This document shows positions 34,569 to 42,852 of a stretch of 64,000 nucleotides of DNA, in pieces (within the stretch, counting starts at the first letter, position 1; the number at the start of each line of letters is the position of its first letter). Made by a program: the position numbers and the translations under genes. This DNA is from Rubrivivax rivuli (GTDB lineage Bacteria > Pseudomonadota > Gammaproteobacteria > Burkholderiales > Burkholderiaceae_C). Location of the stretch: NCBI RefSeq assembly GCF_004016505.1, contig NZ_SACR01000003.1, positions 496,001 to 560,000 on the forward strand. Direction: 5' to 3'. The notes beneath the pieces are model-generated. The model worked only from the letters and a program-made list of their open reading frames with translations, was not told the DNA's origin and did no database searches.

Positions 34569-35327
34569 ATGACCCAGACCGCACTCGTCACCGGCGCCGG
34601 CAGCGGCATCGGCCAGGCCTGCGCCACCGCGCTCTTGCGTGAGGGCTGGCAGGTCGTCTTCGTCGGCCGGCGCGAGCACACCTTGCAGGCCGCCATCGCC
34701 GCCGCCGGCGCTGCGGGCCTGGACACCACGAAGGCCACCGCCCTGCCCTGCGACGTGGCAAACCCCGCGGCCGTGCGCCGGCTCTTCGACACCGTTGCGC
34801 AGCGCTTCGGCCGCCTGGATCTGCTCTTCAACAACGCCGGCATCATGCTGCCCGGCACCCTGCCCGACGCCTACAGCGACGAGGCCTGGCAGCAGGCCGT
34901 CGACATCAACCTCAACGGCGCCTTCTACTGCCTAAGCAACGCCTTCCGGCTGATGCGCACGCAGCAGCCCATGGGCGGCCGCATCATCAACAACGGCAGC
35001 ATCTCGGCGCACGCGCCGCGCCCGGGCAGCATGGCCTACACGGCCACCAAACACGCCATCACGGGGCTGACCAAGGCCGCCTCGCTGGACGGCCGCGCCT
35101 TCGACATCGCCGTGGGCCAGATCGACATCGGCAACGTGGCCAGCGACATGACGGCGCGCATGGCCGTGGGCGTGCCGCAGCCCGACGGCAGCGTGCGGCC
35201 CGAAGCCCGCATGGACCTGCAGTCGGTGGTGGACACCTTCCTGGCCATGGTGCGCCTGCCGCCCACGGCCAACGTGCTGTTCATGACCGTGATGGCCACC
35301 AAGATGCCTTTCGTCGGCCGCGGCTGA
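34569..35327 (+). CDS. SDR family oxidoreductase
   Basis: A 252-residue classical short-chain dehydrogenase. The nucleotide site is VTGAGSGIGQACA at residues 7-19, followed by LLFNNAGIM. The catalytic tetrad is N...S...Y...K, seen in NNGSISAHAPRPGSMAYTATKHAITGLTK. An Arg after the second strand (VFVGRREHT) suggests NADP(H) preference. A FAH-family gene follows 28 bases later, so the pair may act in one sugar-acid or hydroxy-acid breakdown route. Confidence 0.88.
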   Translation: MTQTALVTGAGSGIGQACATALLREGWQVVFVGRREHTLQAAIAAAGAAGLDTTKATALPCDVANPAAVRRLFDTVAQRFGRLDLLFNNAGIMLPGTLPDAYSDEAWQQAVDINLNGAFYCLSNAFRLMRTQQPMGGRIINNGSISAHAPRPGSMAYTATKHAITGLTKAASLDGRAFDIAVGQIDIGNVASDMTARMAVGVPQPDGSVRPEARMDLQSVVDTFLAMVRLPPTANVLFMTVMATKMPFVGRG

Positions 35328-35355
35328 CGCTTCCCCCGACTGCCACCCTCGCCCC

Positions 35356-36219
35356 ATGAAACTGCTGCGCCACGGCCCCAAGGGGCAAGAACGACCCGCC
35401 CTGCTCGACGCCGAAGGCCGCCTGCGCTGCCTGCACGCGCTGCTGGGCGACATCACCCCCGCCACGCTGGCACCCGCGGCCCTCGCCGCGCTGGCGCGCA
35501 TCGATGTGCAGAGCCTGCCCGAGGTGCCGCCCGGCCGCCTGGCCGTGCCCTGGACGGGCATGGGCAAGTTCGTCGCCATCGGCCTGAACTACGCCGACCA
35601 CGCCGCCGAATCGGGTCTGCCGGTGCCCAAGGAGCCCATCGTCTTCATGAAGACGCCGAGCTGCGCGGTGGGCGCCGAGCACGCCGTGGTGCTGCCGCAA
35701 GGTTCGGTCAAGACCGACTGGGAGGTGGAACTGGGCGTGGTGATCGGCACCCGCGCGCGCTACGTCAGCGAAGCCCAGGCGCTGCAGCACGTGGCCGGCT
35801 ACTGCGTCGTCAACGACATCTCCGAGCGCGAGTTCCAGCTCGAGCGGGGTGGCCAATGGGACAAGGGCAAGGGCTGCGACACCTTCGGCCCCATCGGCCC
35901 CTGGCTCGTGACCGCCGACGAGGTGGGCGACCCGCAGCGGCTGGCCATGTGGCTCGATGTCAATGGCCGCCGCTGCCAGACCGGCAACACGGCCACGATG
36001 ATCTTCGGCGTGGCGCAGATCGTCAGCTACCTCAGCCGCTTCATGACCCTGGAGCCTGGCGACCTCATCACCACGGGCACGCCACCGGGCGTGGGCATGG
36101 GCATGAAGCCGGCGCCGATGTACCTGCGCCCGGGCGACGTGATGACCCTGGGCATCGACAAGCTCGGCCAGCAGCGGCAGGCGGTCCACGCCTGGGACCC
36201 GGCGCTCATCGACACCTGA
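35356..36219 (+). CDS. Fumarylacetoacetate hydrolase family protein
   Basis: A 287-residue metal-dependent hydrolase. The FAH core shows FVAIGLNYADHAAESG, EPIVFMKTPSC, the Mg-binding Glu pair and Asp in DWEVELGVVIG and DISERE, and DTFGPIGPWLVTADE. GDLITTGTPPGVGMGMKP completes the active site. The subgroup includes ureidoglycolate lyase-like and 2,4-diketo-3-deoxy-L-fuconate hydrolase proteins. With an SDR just upstream the latter kind of role is plausible, but it is not demonstrated. Confidence 0.88.
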   Translation: MKLLRHGPKGQERPALLDAEGRLRCLHALLGDITPATLAPAALAALARIDVQSLPEVPPGRLAVPWTGMGKFVAIGLNYADHAAESGLPVPKEPIVFMKTPSCAVGAEHAVVLPQGSVKTDWEVELGVVIGTRARYVSEAQALQHVAGYCVVNDISEREFQLERGGQWDKGKGCDTFGPIGPWLVTADEVGDPQRLAMWLDVNGRRCQTGNTATMIFGVAQIVSYLSRFMTLEPGDLITTGTPPGVGMGMKPAPMYLRPGDVMTLGIDKLGQQRQAVHAWDPALIDT

Positions 36220-36303
36220 CACGACAACGCCCGGGCCGCGGCGTACGCGCCGGGCGAGGCCTGGGCTATGCTCCCCGGCACCCCGGAGGGAACGAGGAAA
36301 TCC

Positions 36304-37233
36304 ATGAAGAAGCCCACCCTGCAGACCTTGCGTGCCTGGATCGCCCTGTGTGCCCCGGCCCTGGCACTGGCGCTTGCCGGATTGGCCGCCAGCACGGCGG
36401 CCTCAGCCCAGACGCCACCCGCCGGTGGTGACCTGCCGGTCGGTGCCGTCACCAGCACGGCAGCCGCCGGCAAGGCCGATGTCGCCCCGGTCATGCGCCC
36501 GCCGGCGGTGGACACGCTGGCCACCATCCGCCGGCGCGGCGTGCTGCGCGTGGGCGTGATCACGGTGGAACCCATGGTCATGCGCAGCGCCAGCGGCGAG
36601 CTCAGCGGCTACAGCATCGACCTCATGCGCCGCATGGCGCAAGAGATGGGCGTGGCGGTCGAGTTCATCGAGACCAAGTCGCTGTTCATGATGCAGGAGC
36701 TGCTCGACGGCCGCTTCGACCTGCTGGCCACCGGCCTGTGGATGACGACCGAGCGCGCGATGATCATCAACTTCAGCGAGCCCACGGCCAGCGAAGGCGT
36801 GCACCTCGTGGCCAACAAGGCCCGCGCCGGCAAGCGCCTGCAGTTGGCCGACTACAACCAGCCCGAGGTCAAGATCGCCGTCTACTCGAACACCGCACAA
36901 GAGAAGCTGGCACGGCGCGTCTTCCCGAAGGCACAGGTGGTGCGGGTGGATGGCAACGAGTTGCTGCCCGTGATCCAGGGCGCGGTGCATGCCGCCCTCG
37001 TGCCCACGCTGGCGCCGGCATCGCTGCTGACGCGTGCCCCGGAAAAGCTCTTCCTGCCGCGCGGCGAGCAAGCCGTGAGCCACACCCCGGTGGCGCTGGG
37101 CCTGCGCAAGGGCGACCCCGATTTCCTGAACTTCCTCAACACCTGGCTCAGCCTGCGCCGGGGTGAAGGCTGGCTGGAAGAGCGCGCCGCCTTCTGGGCC
37201 GCCCAGGCCCCGCAAACCCCCCAGGCTCGCTGA
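36304..37233 (+). CDS. ABC transporter substrate-binding protein, family 3
   Basis: A 309-residue periplasmic solute-binding protein. The signal peptide ends near STAASAQT. The SBP_bac_3 fold starts at TLATIRRRGVLRVGVITVEPM and has GYSIDLMRRMAQEMGV, LLDGRFDLLATGLWMTTERAMIINFSEP and a second lobe starting near KIAVYSNTAQ. Members bind amino acids or small acids. No permease or ATPase gene is near, so it may serve a distant transporter or be a sensor. GGAGGGAACGAGG precedes the ATG, and a TATGCT -10-like box lies about 40 bases upstream. Confidence 0.85.
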   Translation: MKKPTLQTLRAWIALCAPALALALAGLAASTAASAQTPPAGGDLPVGAVTSTAAAGKADVAPVMRPPAVDTLATIRRRGVLRVGVITVEPMVMRSASGELSGYSIDLMRRMAQEMGVAVEFIETKSLFMMQELLDGRFDLLATGLWMTTERAMIINFSEPTASEGVHLVANKARAGKRLQLADYNQPEVKIAVYSNTAQEKLARRVFPKAQVVRVDGNELLPVIQGAVHAALVPTLAPASLLTRAPEKLFLPRGEQAVSHTPVALGLRKGDPDFLNFLNTWLSLRRGEGWLEERAAFWAAQAPQTPQAR

Positions 37234-37253
37234 GGCCGCGCGCTGGCGGCCTC
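37232..37253. terminator. Hairpin between convergent genes
   Basis: GAGGCCGC (37232-37239) and GCGGCCTC (37246-37253) form an 8 bp stem around GCGCTG. It sits exactly between the solute-binding protein stop and the stop of the small gene on the other strand. There is no T-run, so termination is only suspected. Confidence 0.4.
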
Positions 37254-37256
37254 TGC

Positions 37257-37547
37257 TCAGTGCAAGAGCGGCGAGGGGCTGGCGTTGCGGTCGTAGGCTT
37301 CGAAGAGCCGCATTGCCGTGCTGCGCAGGCGCTCGTCGCTGCTGGTGTGGGCAGTGGCCAGGCACTGGTAGGCATAGGCCGTGTCCACGCACATGCGCGG
37401 CAGGTCCACCTCCCAGCCCTCGTAGTTCATCAGGCGCCGAAAGCGCGCCATCTCGAGGATGGGCATCGCCAGCACCGGGGCCAGCGCGGCGGTGACGGGG
37501 TGCGGGTCCTGCAGGAGGCTGTCAGGGCGGGCTTCGGGCTGCGGCAT
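37257..37547 (-). CDS. Small hypothetical protein
   Basis: A 96-residue protein that I do not recognise. It has MPILEMARFRRLMNYEGWEVDLPRMCVDTAYAYQCLATAHTSSDERLRSTAMRLFEAYDR, likely two or three amphipathic helices, with no signal peptide or membrane segment. The start at 37547 is uncertain; an in-frame upstream ATG exists but adds low-complexity Arg-rich residues. It precedes no other gene on its strand and follows dcd by 124 bases. Confidence 0.55.
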   Translation of the reverse strand: MPQPEARPDSLLQDPHPVTAALAPVLAMPILEMARFRRLMNYEGWEVDLPRMCVDTAYAYQCLATAHTSSDERLRSTAMRLFEAYDRNASPSPLLH

Positions 37548-37671
37548 CGCGGTCTCCGTTGCCGGCACGGGCCGGCGTGTGCACCGATGCTCGCAGCGCG
37601 CGGCGCGGCGGAACCGCCGAACAAGGCCCCCAAGCACGCCCAGTTCCAGGGCTTGCTTGCGGGCCGACCGC

Positions 37672-38241
37672 TCAGGTCTTGGGCAGGGTCACGCCTCGCT
37701 GACCCTGGTATTTGCCGCCCCTGTCCTTGTAGCTGGTCTCGCAGACCTCGTCGCTCTCGAAGAACAGCACCTGGGCGCAGCCTTCTCCGGCGTAGATCTT
37801 GGCCGGCAGCGGCGTGGTGTTGCTGAACTCCAGCGTCACGTAGCCTTCCCACTCGGGCTCGAAGGGCGTGACGTTGACGATGATGCCGCAGCGCGCGTAG
37901 GTGCTCTTGCCCAGGCAGATGGTCAGCACGTTGCGCGGAATGCGGAAGTACTCCACCGTGCGTGCCAGCGCGAAGCTGTTGGGCGGGATGATGCAGACAT
38001 CGCTCTCGATGTCGACGAAGCTCTTCTCGTCGAAGTTCTTCGGGTCCACCACCGTGCTGTAGATGTTGGTGAAGACCTTGAATTCGGGCGCGCAGCGGAT
38101 GTCGTAGCCGTAGCTGCTGGTGCCGTAGCTCACGATGCGTGAGCCGTCGGCCGCCTGGCGCACCTGCCCGGGCTCGAAGGGCTCGATCATCCCGTGCTGT
38201 TCGGCCATGCGCCGTATCCACCTGTCGCTCTTGATCGTCAT
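37672..38241 (-). CDS. dcd: dCTP deaminase
   Basis: This enzyme deaminates dCTP to dUTP for thymidylate synthesis. The 189 residues match the family and contain [22 protein letters not shown], the catalytic region [44 protein letters not shown], and the C-terminal [12 protein letters not shown] lid. The ATG at 38241 begins [13 protein letters not shown] as in relatives. A TAGAAT -10-like hexamer lies about 30 bases upstream on the same strand. Confidence 0.96.
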   Translation of the reverse strand: MTIKSDRWIRRMAEQHGMIEPFEPGQVRQAADGSRIVSYGTSSYGYDIRCAPEFKVFTNIYSTVVDPKNFDEKSFVDIESDVCIIPPNSFALARTVEYFRIPRNVLTICLGKSTYARCGIIVNVTPFEPEWEGYVTLEFSNTTPLPAKIYAGEGCAQVLFFESDEVCETSYKDRGGKYQGQRGVTLPKT

Positions 38242-38318
38242 GCGCGTCCCGGGTTGTGCCAAGCTGGCCGGATTCTAGGAGGCTGCGCTAGCATCCCCGC
38301 CTTGCAAGGAGCACGTAC

Positions 38319-38861
38319 ATGGCCACCCCGTTTCGCAGCGCCACCGACCTCTTGTCGCAATACGCCGAGTACCACCGCGACCGGCGCAACATCGCGACGC
38401 ACTTCGTCGGCGTGCCCATGATCATGTTCGGCGCGCTGGTGCTGCTGTCGCGGCCGGCCTTCGAACTGGGCGGCGTGACGCTCACACCCGCCTGGCTGCT
38501 GCTGCTGCTGGTGATCGTGTGGACGCTCAGTCGCGGCGCCGCGGCCCTCGGCCTGGTGACAGCCACGGTCTGGCTCGTGCTCTCGTGGCTGGCGCACCGT
38601 GTTGAAGGCGGCACGGGCACCTGGCTGGCGTGGGGCGCGGGCTTCTTCGTCGTGGGCTGGGTCATCCAGTTCGTCGGCCACTACTACGAGGGTCGCAAGC
38701 CCGCCTTCGTCGACGACCTCGTGGGCCTCTTCGTCGCGCCGATGTTCGTGCTGCTGGAGATGCTGGCCCCCGCGGGCTTCTTCCGCAGCCTGATGGCCGA
38801 GGTGGAGCGCCGCGCCGGCCCCACCGTGCTGCGCGACCTGGCCCACCCCGCCACACGATGA
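38319..38861 (+). CDS. Mpo1/DUF962-like membrane protein
   Basis: A 180-residue membrane protein. The N-terminal LLSQYAEYHRDRRNIATHFVGVPMIMFG carries the HxxxxNxxTHxxG-like motif of the YGL010w/Mpo1 family, whose yeast member is an iron-dependent dioxygenase acting on 2-hydroxy fatty acids. WVIQFVGHYYEGRKPAFVDDL holds further conserved His. About four helices are visible. It has an AAGGAG ribosome binding site and overlaps panE by 4 bases. Confidence 0.82.
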   Translation: MATPFRSATDLLSQYAEYHRDRRNIATHFVGVPMIMFGALVLLSRPAFELGGVTLTPAWLLLLLVIVWTLSRGAAALGLVTATVWLVLSWLAHRVEGGTGTWLAWGAGFFVVGWVIQFVGHYYEGRKPAFVDDLVGLFVAPMFVLLEMLAPAGFFRSLMAEVERRAGPTVLRDLAHPATR

Positions 38862-39868
38862 GCTTGCCGCTGCCGGGTCCGGTGCTCGTGATGGGCGCCG
38901 GCTCGGTGGGCTGCTACATCGGCGGCCAGCTGCTGGGTGCGGGCGCCGATGTGCACTTCGTTGCCCGCCCGCGGGTGCTGCAGGCCCTGCGGGAACACGG
39001 ACTGACCGTCACCGACCTGGACGGCGGCCGTGCCCACATGCCGGCCACCGCACTGCAGGTGCACGGCAGCGTCCCGGCGGGGCTGGTGCCCGCACTGGTG
39101 CTTTTGTGCGTGAAAACCGGCGCCACGGCACAGGCCGCCGCCGAGCTGGCTGCCGCCGTGCCGGCCGGCACGCCGGTGCTCTCGCTGCAGAACGGAGTAG
39201 CCAACGCCGAAGTGGGCGCCGCAGCAGCGCCGACCCTGGCCTGGCTGCCCGGCATGGTGCCCTTCAACATCGCCGAACTGGGCCCCGGGCACTTCCACCG
39301 CGGCACCACCGGGCCGCTGGCGGCGCAGGCCGCACCGGCCCTGCAGCCCTGGGTGGCGGTGTTCCAGGCCGCCGGCCTGCGCCTGAAGCTGCACGACGAC
39401 CTGCGCCCGGTGCAGTGGGGCAAGCTGCTGCTGAACCTGAACAACCCGGTCAATGCGCTCTCGGGCCTGCCGCTGCGCGCTGAACTGCTGGACCGCGATT
39501 GCCGCGTGGTCTTCGCCACGCTGCAGCAGGAAGCGCTGGCCGCGCTGCGGGCCGCCGGCATCACACCAGCGCAGATGACGGCGCTGCGGCCAGAGCGCCT
39601 GCCGCTGGTGCTGCGGCTGCCGAACTGGCTGTTCACGCGCGTGGCATCGCGCATGCTGCGCATCGACGAGAAGGCGCGCAGCAGCATGGCCGACGACCTG
39701 GCCCTGCGCAGGCCCACCGAAGTGGACGCGATCTGCGGTGCCGTGGTGCGCCTGGCGCAGGCGCACGGCCTGCAGGCGCCGCGCTGCTCGCAGATGGTGT
39801 CGCTGCTCAGCGTGCCCGAACCGGTGCCGCTGGGGGGCCGCGGCCTGCGGCGCGCGCTGGGGCTCTGA
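38858..39868 (+). CDS. panE: 2-dehydropantoate 2-reductase
   Basis: A 336-residue NADP-dependent enzyme that reduces ketopantoate to pantoate for CoA synthesis. The Rossmann motif is VLVMGAGSVGCYIGGQL (about residues 10-26), followed by LLCVKTGATAQAA and SLQNGVANAE. The catalytic Lys/Asn region is WGKLLLNLNNPVNALSG and the C domain ends DDLALRRPTEVDAICGAVVRLA. As the family also includes other ketoacid reductases, the exact substrate is less certain than the fold. Confidence 0.85.
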   Translation: MSLPLPGPVLVMGAGSVGCYIGGQLLGAGADVHFVARPRVLQALREHGLTVTDLDGGRAHMPATALQVHGSVPAGLVPALVLLCVKTGATAQAAAELAAAVPAGTPVLSLQNGVANAEVGAAAAPTLAWLPGMVPFNIAELGPGHFHRGTTGPLAAQAAPALQPWVAVFQAAGLRLKLHDDLRPVQWGKLLLNLNNPVNALSGLPLRAELLDRDCRVVFATLQQEALAALRAAGITPAQMTALRPERLPLVLRLPNWLFTRVASRMLRIDEKARSSMADDLALRRPTEVDAICGAVVRLAQAHGLQAPRCSQMVSLLSVPEPVPLGGRGLRRALGL

Positions 39869-39878
39869 CCCCGCGCGC

Positions 39879-40634
39879 TCAGCGCAGGCCTGAGGCCGCG
39901 TCGGCGCCCTGCCAGGGCAGCTCACCGCGAAGGAACTGCGTCGCCTCGGGCGGCAGGGTGTCGGTGAAGAAGCGCTGCACGGGCAGGTCCACCACCAGCC
40001 GCCCCGCTTCCATGTAGGCCACGCGAGTGGCCAGGCGCTTGGCCTGGCCGAGGTTGTGCGTGCTCATCACCACCGTCGTGCCTTCGGCGGCGATCTCGTC
40101 CACCAGCGCCTCCACTTCGCGCTTGGCGCTGGGGTCGAGGTGGGCGGTGGGCTCGTCGAGCATCAGCACCTGCGGGCGCAGCGCCCAGGCGCGTGCGATG
40201 GCCAGGCGCTGCTGCTGCCCGCCTGAGAGCGCGTTCGCGGGCCGATCGGCCAGGCCCTGCAGGCCCACGCGCTGCAGCGCCTGCACACAGCGGCGCTGGC
40301 GCTCTGCGCGCGGCACGCCGCGCAGCCACAGGCCCAGGCGCACATTGGCCTGCGCCGACAGGCTGAGCATGAAGGGCTTCTGGAAGACCATGGCCAGCGT
40401 CGGCGCGGCCTGCCCCGGCAGGCTGTGCAGCACCCGCCGCCCTGCGGTGCAAGGCACCAGGCCGTGCAGCGCCCGCAGCAGCGTCGTCTTGCCCGAGCCG
40501 TTGGCGCCCACCAGCAGCAGGCGTTCGCCCTGGCTGAGTTGCAGGTTCAGCGGATGCAAGGCCTGCACCGGCCCGAAGCGGACAGCCGCGCCCTGCAGCG
40601 AGATCAGCAGCGGTGGCACCGCCGGCCGGCTCAT
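39879..40634 (-). CDS. tupC: Tungstate/molybdate-type ABC transporter ATP-binding protein
   Basis: A 251-residue ATPase. Walker A GANGSGKTTLLRALHG, signature NALSGGQQQRLAIARAWAL, Walker B VLMLDEPTAHLDP and the switch His in VMSTHNLGQAKRLA are intact. The EGTTVVMSTHNLGQAKRLATRV ending resembles TupC/WtpC-type proteins. It overlaps the permease gene by 4 bases. The position beside moeA and the formate dehydrogenase locus supports oxyanion (tungstate or molybdate) import. Confidence 0.82.
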   Translation of the reverse strand: MSRPAVPPLLISLQGAAVRFGPVQALHPLNLQLSQGERLLLVGANGSGKTTLLRALHGLVPCTAGRRVLHSLPGQAAPTLAMVFQKPFMLSLSAQANVRLGLWLRGVPRAERQRRCVQALQRVGLQGLADRPANALSGGQQQRLAIARAWALRPQVLMLDEPTAHLDPSAKREVEALVDEIAAEGTTVVMSTHNLGQAKRLATRVAYMEAGRLVVDLPVQRFFTDTLPPEATQFLRGELPWQGADAASGLR

Positions 40635-41353
40635 GCCAGGGCCTCCGGCCCGCGCAACGCCGAACCACCCCGCCACTGCAGCGCCCCGATGACGAGGTTG
40701 ACCACGCCCACGACCGCCAACAGCACCAGCCCAAGGGCCAGCGCCAATGGCAGGTCGCCCTTGCTGGTTTCCAGCGCGATGGCGGTGGTCATCACGCGGG
40801 TCACGCCGTCGATGTTGCCGCCGACGATCATCACCGCCCCCACCTCGGCGATGGCTCGGCCGAAGGCCGTGAGCAGCACCGTCAGCACGCCCATGCGCGT
40901 GTGCAGCAGCATCAGCGCGGCGGCCTGCAGCGGCGTGGCGCCCAGCGAGCGCAACTGGTCGCCGCCCTGGGCCATGGCTTCCAGCACCAGGCGCCGTGCC
41001 AGCGCGGCGATCAGCGGCACCACGAGGATGCTCTGCGCAATGACCATGGCCGTGGGCGTGAACAGGATGCCCCAATGGCCCAGCGGCCCGGCGCGCGAAA
41101 GCAGCAGATACACGCCCAGCCCCACCACCACCGAAGGCAGCGCCAGCAGCGTGTTCAACGCCCACACCAGCACCGTGTGGCCCGGCACGCGCGCCACCGC
41201 CAGCCAGGCCCCGAGCAGCAGGCCGAACACCGCGCCCACGGCGCAAGCCAGGCCGCTGACCTGCAGCGACAACGCCACGATGCGCAGCAAGGCCGCGTCC
41301 AGGCCCAGGATGAGCTGGGCGGCAAGCTGCAGGCTGTCGGAGACGGTGTTCAT
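40631..41353 (-). CDS. tupB: Tungstate/molybdate-type ABC transporter permease
   Basis: A 240-residue inner membrane permease. SLQVSGLACAVGAVFGLLLGAWLA, LNTLLALPSVVVGLGVYLLLSRAGPLG and the EAA loop EAMAQGGDQLRSLGATPLQA...FGRAIAEVGAVMIVGGNIDG are typical of TupB. About five helices. A substrate-binding gene (tupA) would be expected upstream, but the next gene is the divergent moeA. Confidence 0.85.
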   Translation of the reverse strand: MNTVSDSLQLAAQLILGLDAALLRIVALSLQVSGLACAVGAVFGLLLGAWLAVARVPGHTVLVWALNTLLALPSVVVGLGVYLLLSRAGPLGHWGILFTPTAMVIAQSILVVPLIAALARRLVLEAMAQGGDQLRSLGATPLQAAALMLLHTRMGVLTVLLTAFGRAIAEVGAVMIVGGNIDGVTRVMTTAIALETSKGDLPLALALGLVLLAVVGVVNLVIGALQWRGGSALRGPEALA

Positions 41354-41523
41354 GGAGGGGCGGTGACGCCGCAAGCAAAGCGCGCGATTCTGCCGTCAGC
41401 ATCCGGGCTGGCCGATAGGCACGGGCTTGCATAGGAGCGGCAGGCATCGCCCCCACCGCAGGCAGAATTGACGGCTCCGCCTCGGGGCCGTTGGCCCGCC
41501 ACGCTTTCCGCTGCACCCATCGC

Positions 41524-42819
41524 ATGTCCGACACCCGCACCGAACTCGGCGTTTCGCCCCTGATGGCGGGCGACCGCAACCTCAGCGTCGACGAAGCGCG
41601 CGCCGCCATCGCGGCAGCGCTTCAGCCGATCACCGCGCACGAGACCGTGCCCCTGATGGAGGCCCTGGGCCGGGTGCTGGCGGCCGACCTGCTCTCGCCC
41701 ATCGACGTGCCAGCGCACGACAACTCGGCCATGGACGGCTACGCCTTCGCCGGCAGCGCGCTGCAGCCGGGCGCACCCACCACGCTGCGCTCGGTGGGCA
41801 CGCTCTTCGCCGGCGCGCCCTGGGCGGGCGAGGTGGGCGCGGGCGAATGCCTGCGCATCATGACGGGCGCCGTCATGCCCACCGGCCTGGACACCGTGGT
41901 GCCGCTGGAACTGTGCCGCGTGCAGACGGAGCCCGAAGGCGACCTCGTGCACATCGAGCCCGGCGTCATCCGCCCTGGCGAGAACCGCCGCCACCGCGGC
42001 GAAGACCTGGCCTTGGGCAAGCCCGCGCTGCGCGCCGGCCGCATGCTGAAGCCGGCCGACCTGGGCCTGGTGGCCTCGCTCGGCATCGGCGAACTGAGCG
42101 TGGTGCGCCGCCTGCGCGTGGCGCTGTTCTCCACCGGCGATGAACTGCGCACGCTGGGCCAGGCGCTGGAGCCCGGCTGCATCTACGACAGCAACCGCTA
42201 CAGCCTGATGGCGGCGCTGCAGCGCCTGGGCCTGGAGGTGCTGGACCTGGGCCTGGTGCGCGACGAGCCCGAGGCCTTGCGGGCGACGCTGAACCGCGCC
42301 ATGGCCGAAGCCGACGTGGTGCTCACCAGCGGCGGCGTGAGCATGGGCGATGCCGACCACACGCGTGCCGTGCTGGCCCAGTTGGGCGAGGTGGCGTTCT
42401 GGAAGGTGGCCATGCGCCCCGGCCGACCCTTTGCGTTCGGCCCCCTCAAGCGCGGACCCGATGAGCCGCCTTGCTGGCTGTTTGCGCTGCCCGGCAACCC
42501 GGTGGCCGCGCTCGTCACCTTCTACAGCTTTGCGCGTGAAGCCCTGCTGCAGCTGGCCGGCGCCACGCCGCAGCCGCTGGCGGTGCTGCAGGCCCGATGC
42601 ACCACGGCGCTGCGCAAGCGGCCAGGGCGCACCGAGTTCCAACGCGGCATCGTCGAGCACGGCCCCGAGGGTTGGCAGGTGAGGCTGGCGGGCTCGCAAG
42701 GTGCGGGCATCCTGCGCAGCATGAGCGAGGCGAACTGCCTCGTGGTGCTGGGCCACGAGCAGGGCTCGGTGGCCGAGGGCGGGCTGGTGGACGTCTGGCT
42801 GTTCGACGGCCTGGTTTGA
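41524..42819 (+). CDS. moeA: Molybdopterin molybdenumtransferase MoeA
   Basis: This enzyme inserts molybdate (or tungstate) into adenylylated molybdopterin, the last step of basic Moco synthesis. The 431 residues contain LSPIDVPAHDNSAMDGYAFAG (family signature), GAVMPTGLDTVVPLE, the MoCF-binding part LFSTGDELRTLG with YDSNRYSL, VVLTSGGVSMGDADH and FALPGNPVAALVTFYSFAREAL. The start at 41524 matches the family. It converges with fdhD, and the product is needed by both formate dehydrogenases of the window. Confidence 0.95.
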   Translation: MSDTRTELGVSPLMAGDRNLSVDEARAAIAAALQPITAHETVPLMEALGRVLAADLLSPIDVPAHDNSAMDGYAFAGSALQPGAPTTLRSVGTLFAGAPWAGEVGAGECLRIMTGAVMPTGLDTVVPLELCRVQTEPEGDLVHIEPGVIRPGENRRHRGEDLALGKPALRAGRMLKPADLGLVASLGIGELSVVRRLRVALFSTGDELRTLGQALEPGCIYDSNRYSLMAALQRLGLEVLDLGLVRDEPEALRATLNRAMAEADVVLTSGGVSMGDADHTRAVLAQLGEVAFWKVAMRPGRPFAFGPLKRGPDEPPCWLFALPGNPVAALVTFYSFAREALLQLAGATPQPLAVLQARCTTALRKRPGRTEFQRGIVEHGPEGWQVRLAGSQGAGILRSMSEANCLVVLGHEQGSVAEGGLVDVWLFDGLV

Positions 42820-42826
42820 ATTCTGG

Positions 42827-42847
42827 CGGTGCGCACCCGGCGCACCG
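42827..42847. terminator. Hairpin between convergent moeA and fdhD
   Basis: CGGTGCGC (42827-42834) and GCGCACCG (42840-42847) form a perfect 8 bp stem with loop ACCCG in the 33-base gap between the two stop codons. No T-run follows, so it may be a weak or Rho-assisted bidirectional terminator. Confidence 0.45.
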
Positions 42848-42852
42848 GCCAC

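Noticed and set aside
36304..37233. A complete amino acid ABC transporter
   Set aside because: Only the solute-binding protein is present; neither flank has a permease or ATPase of that type.
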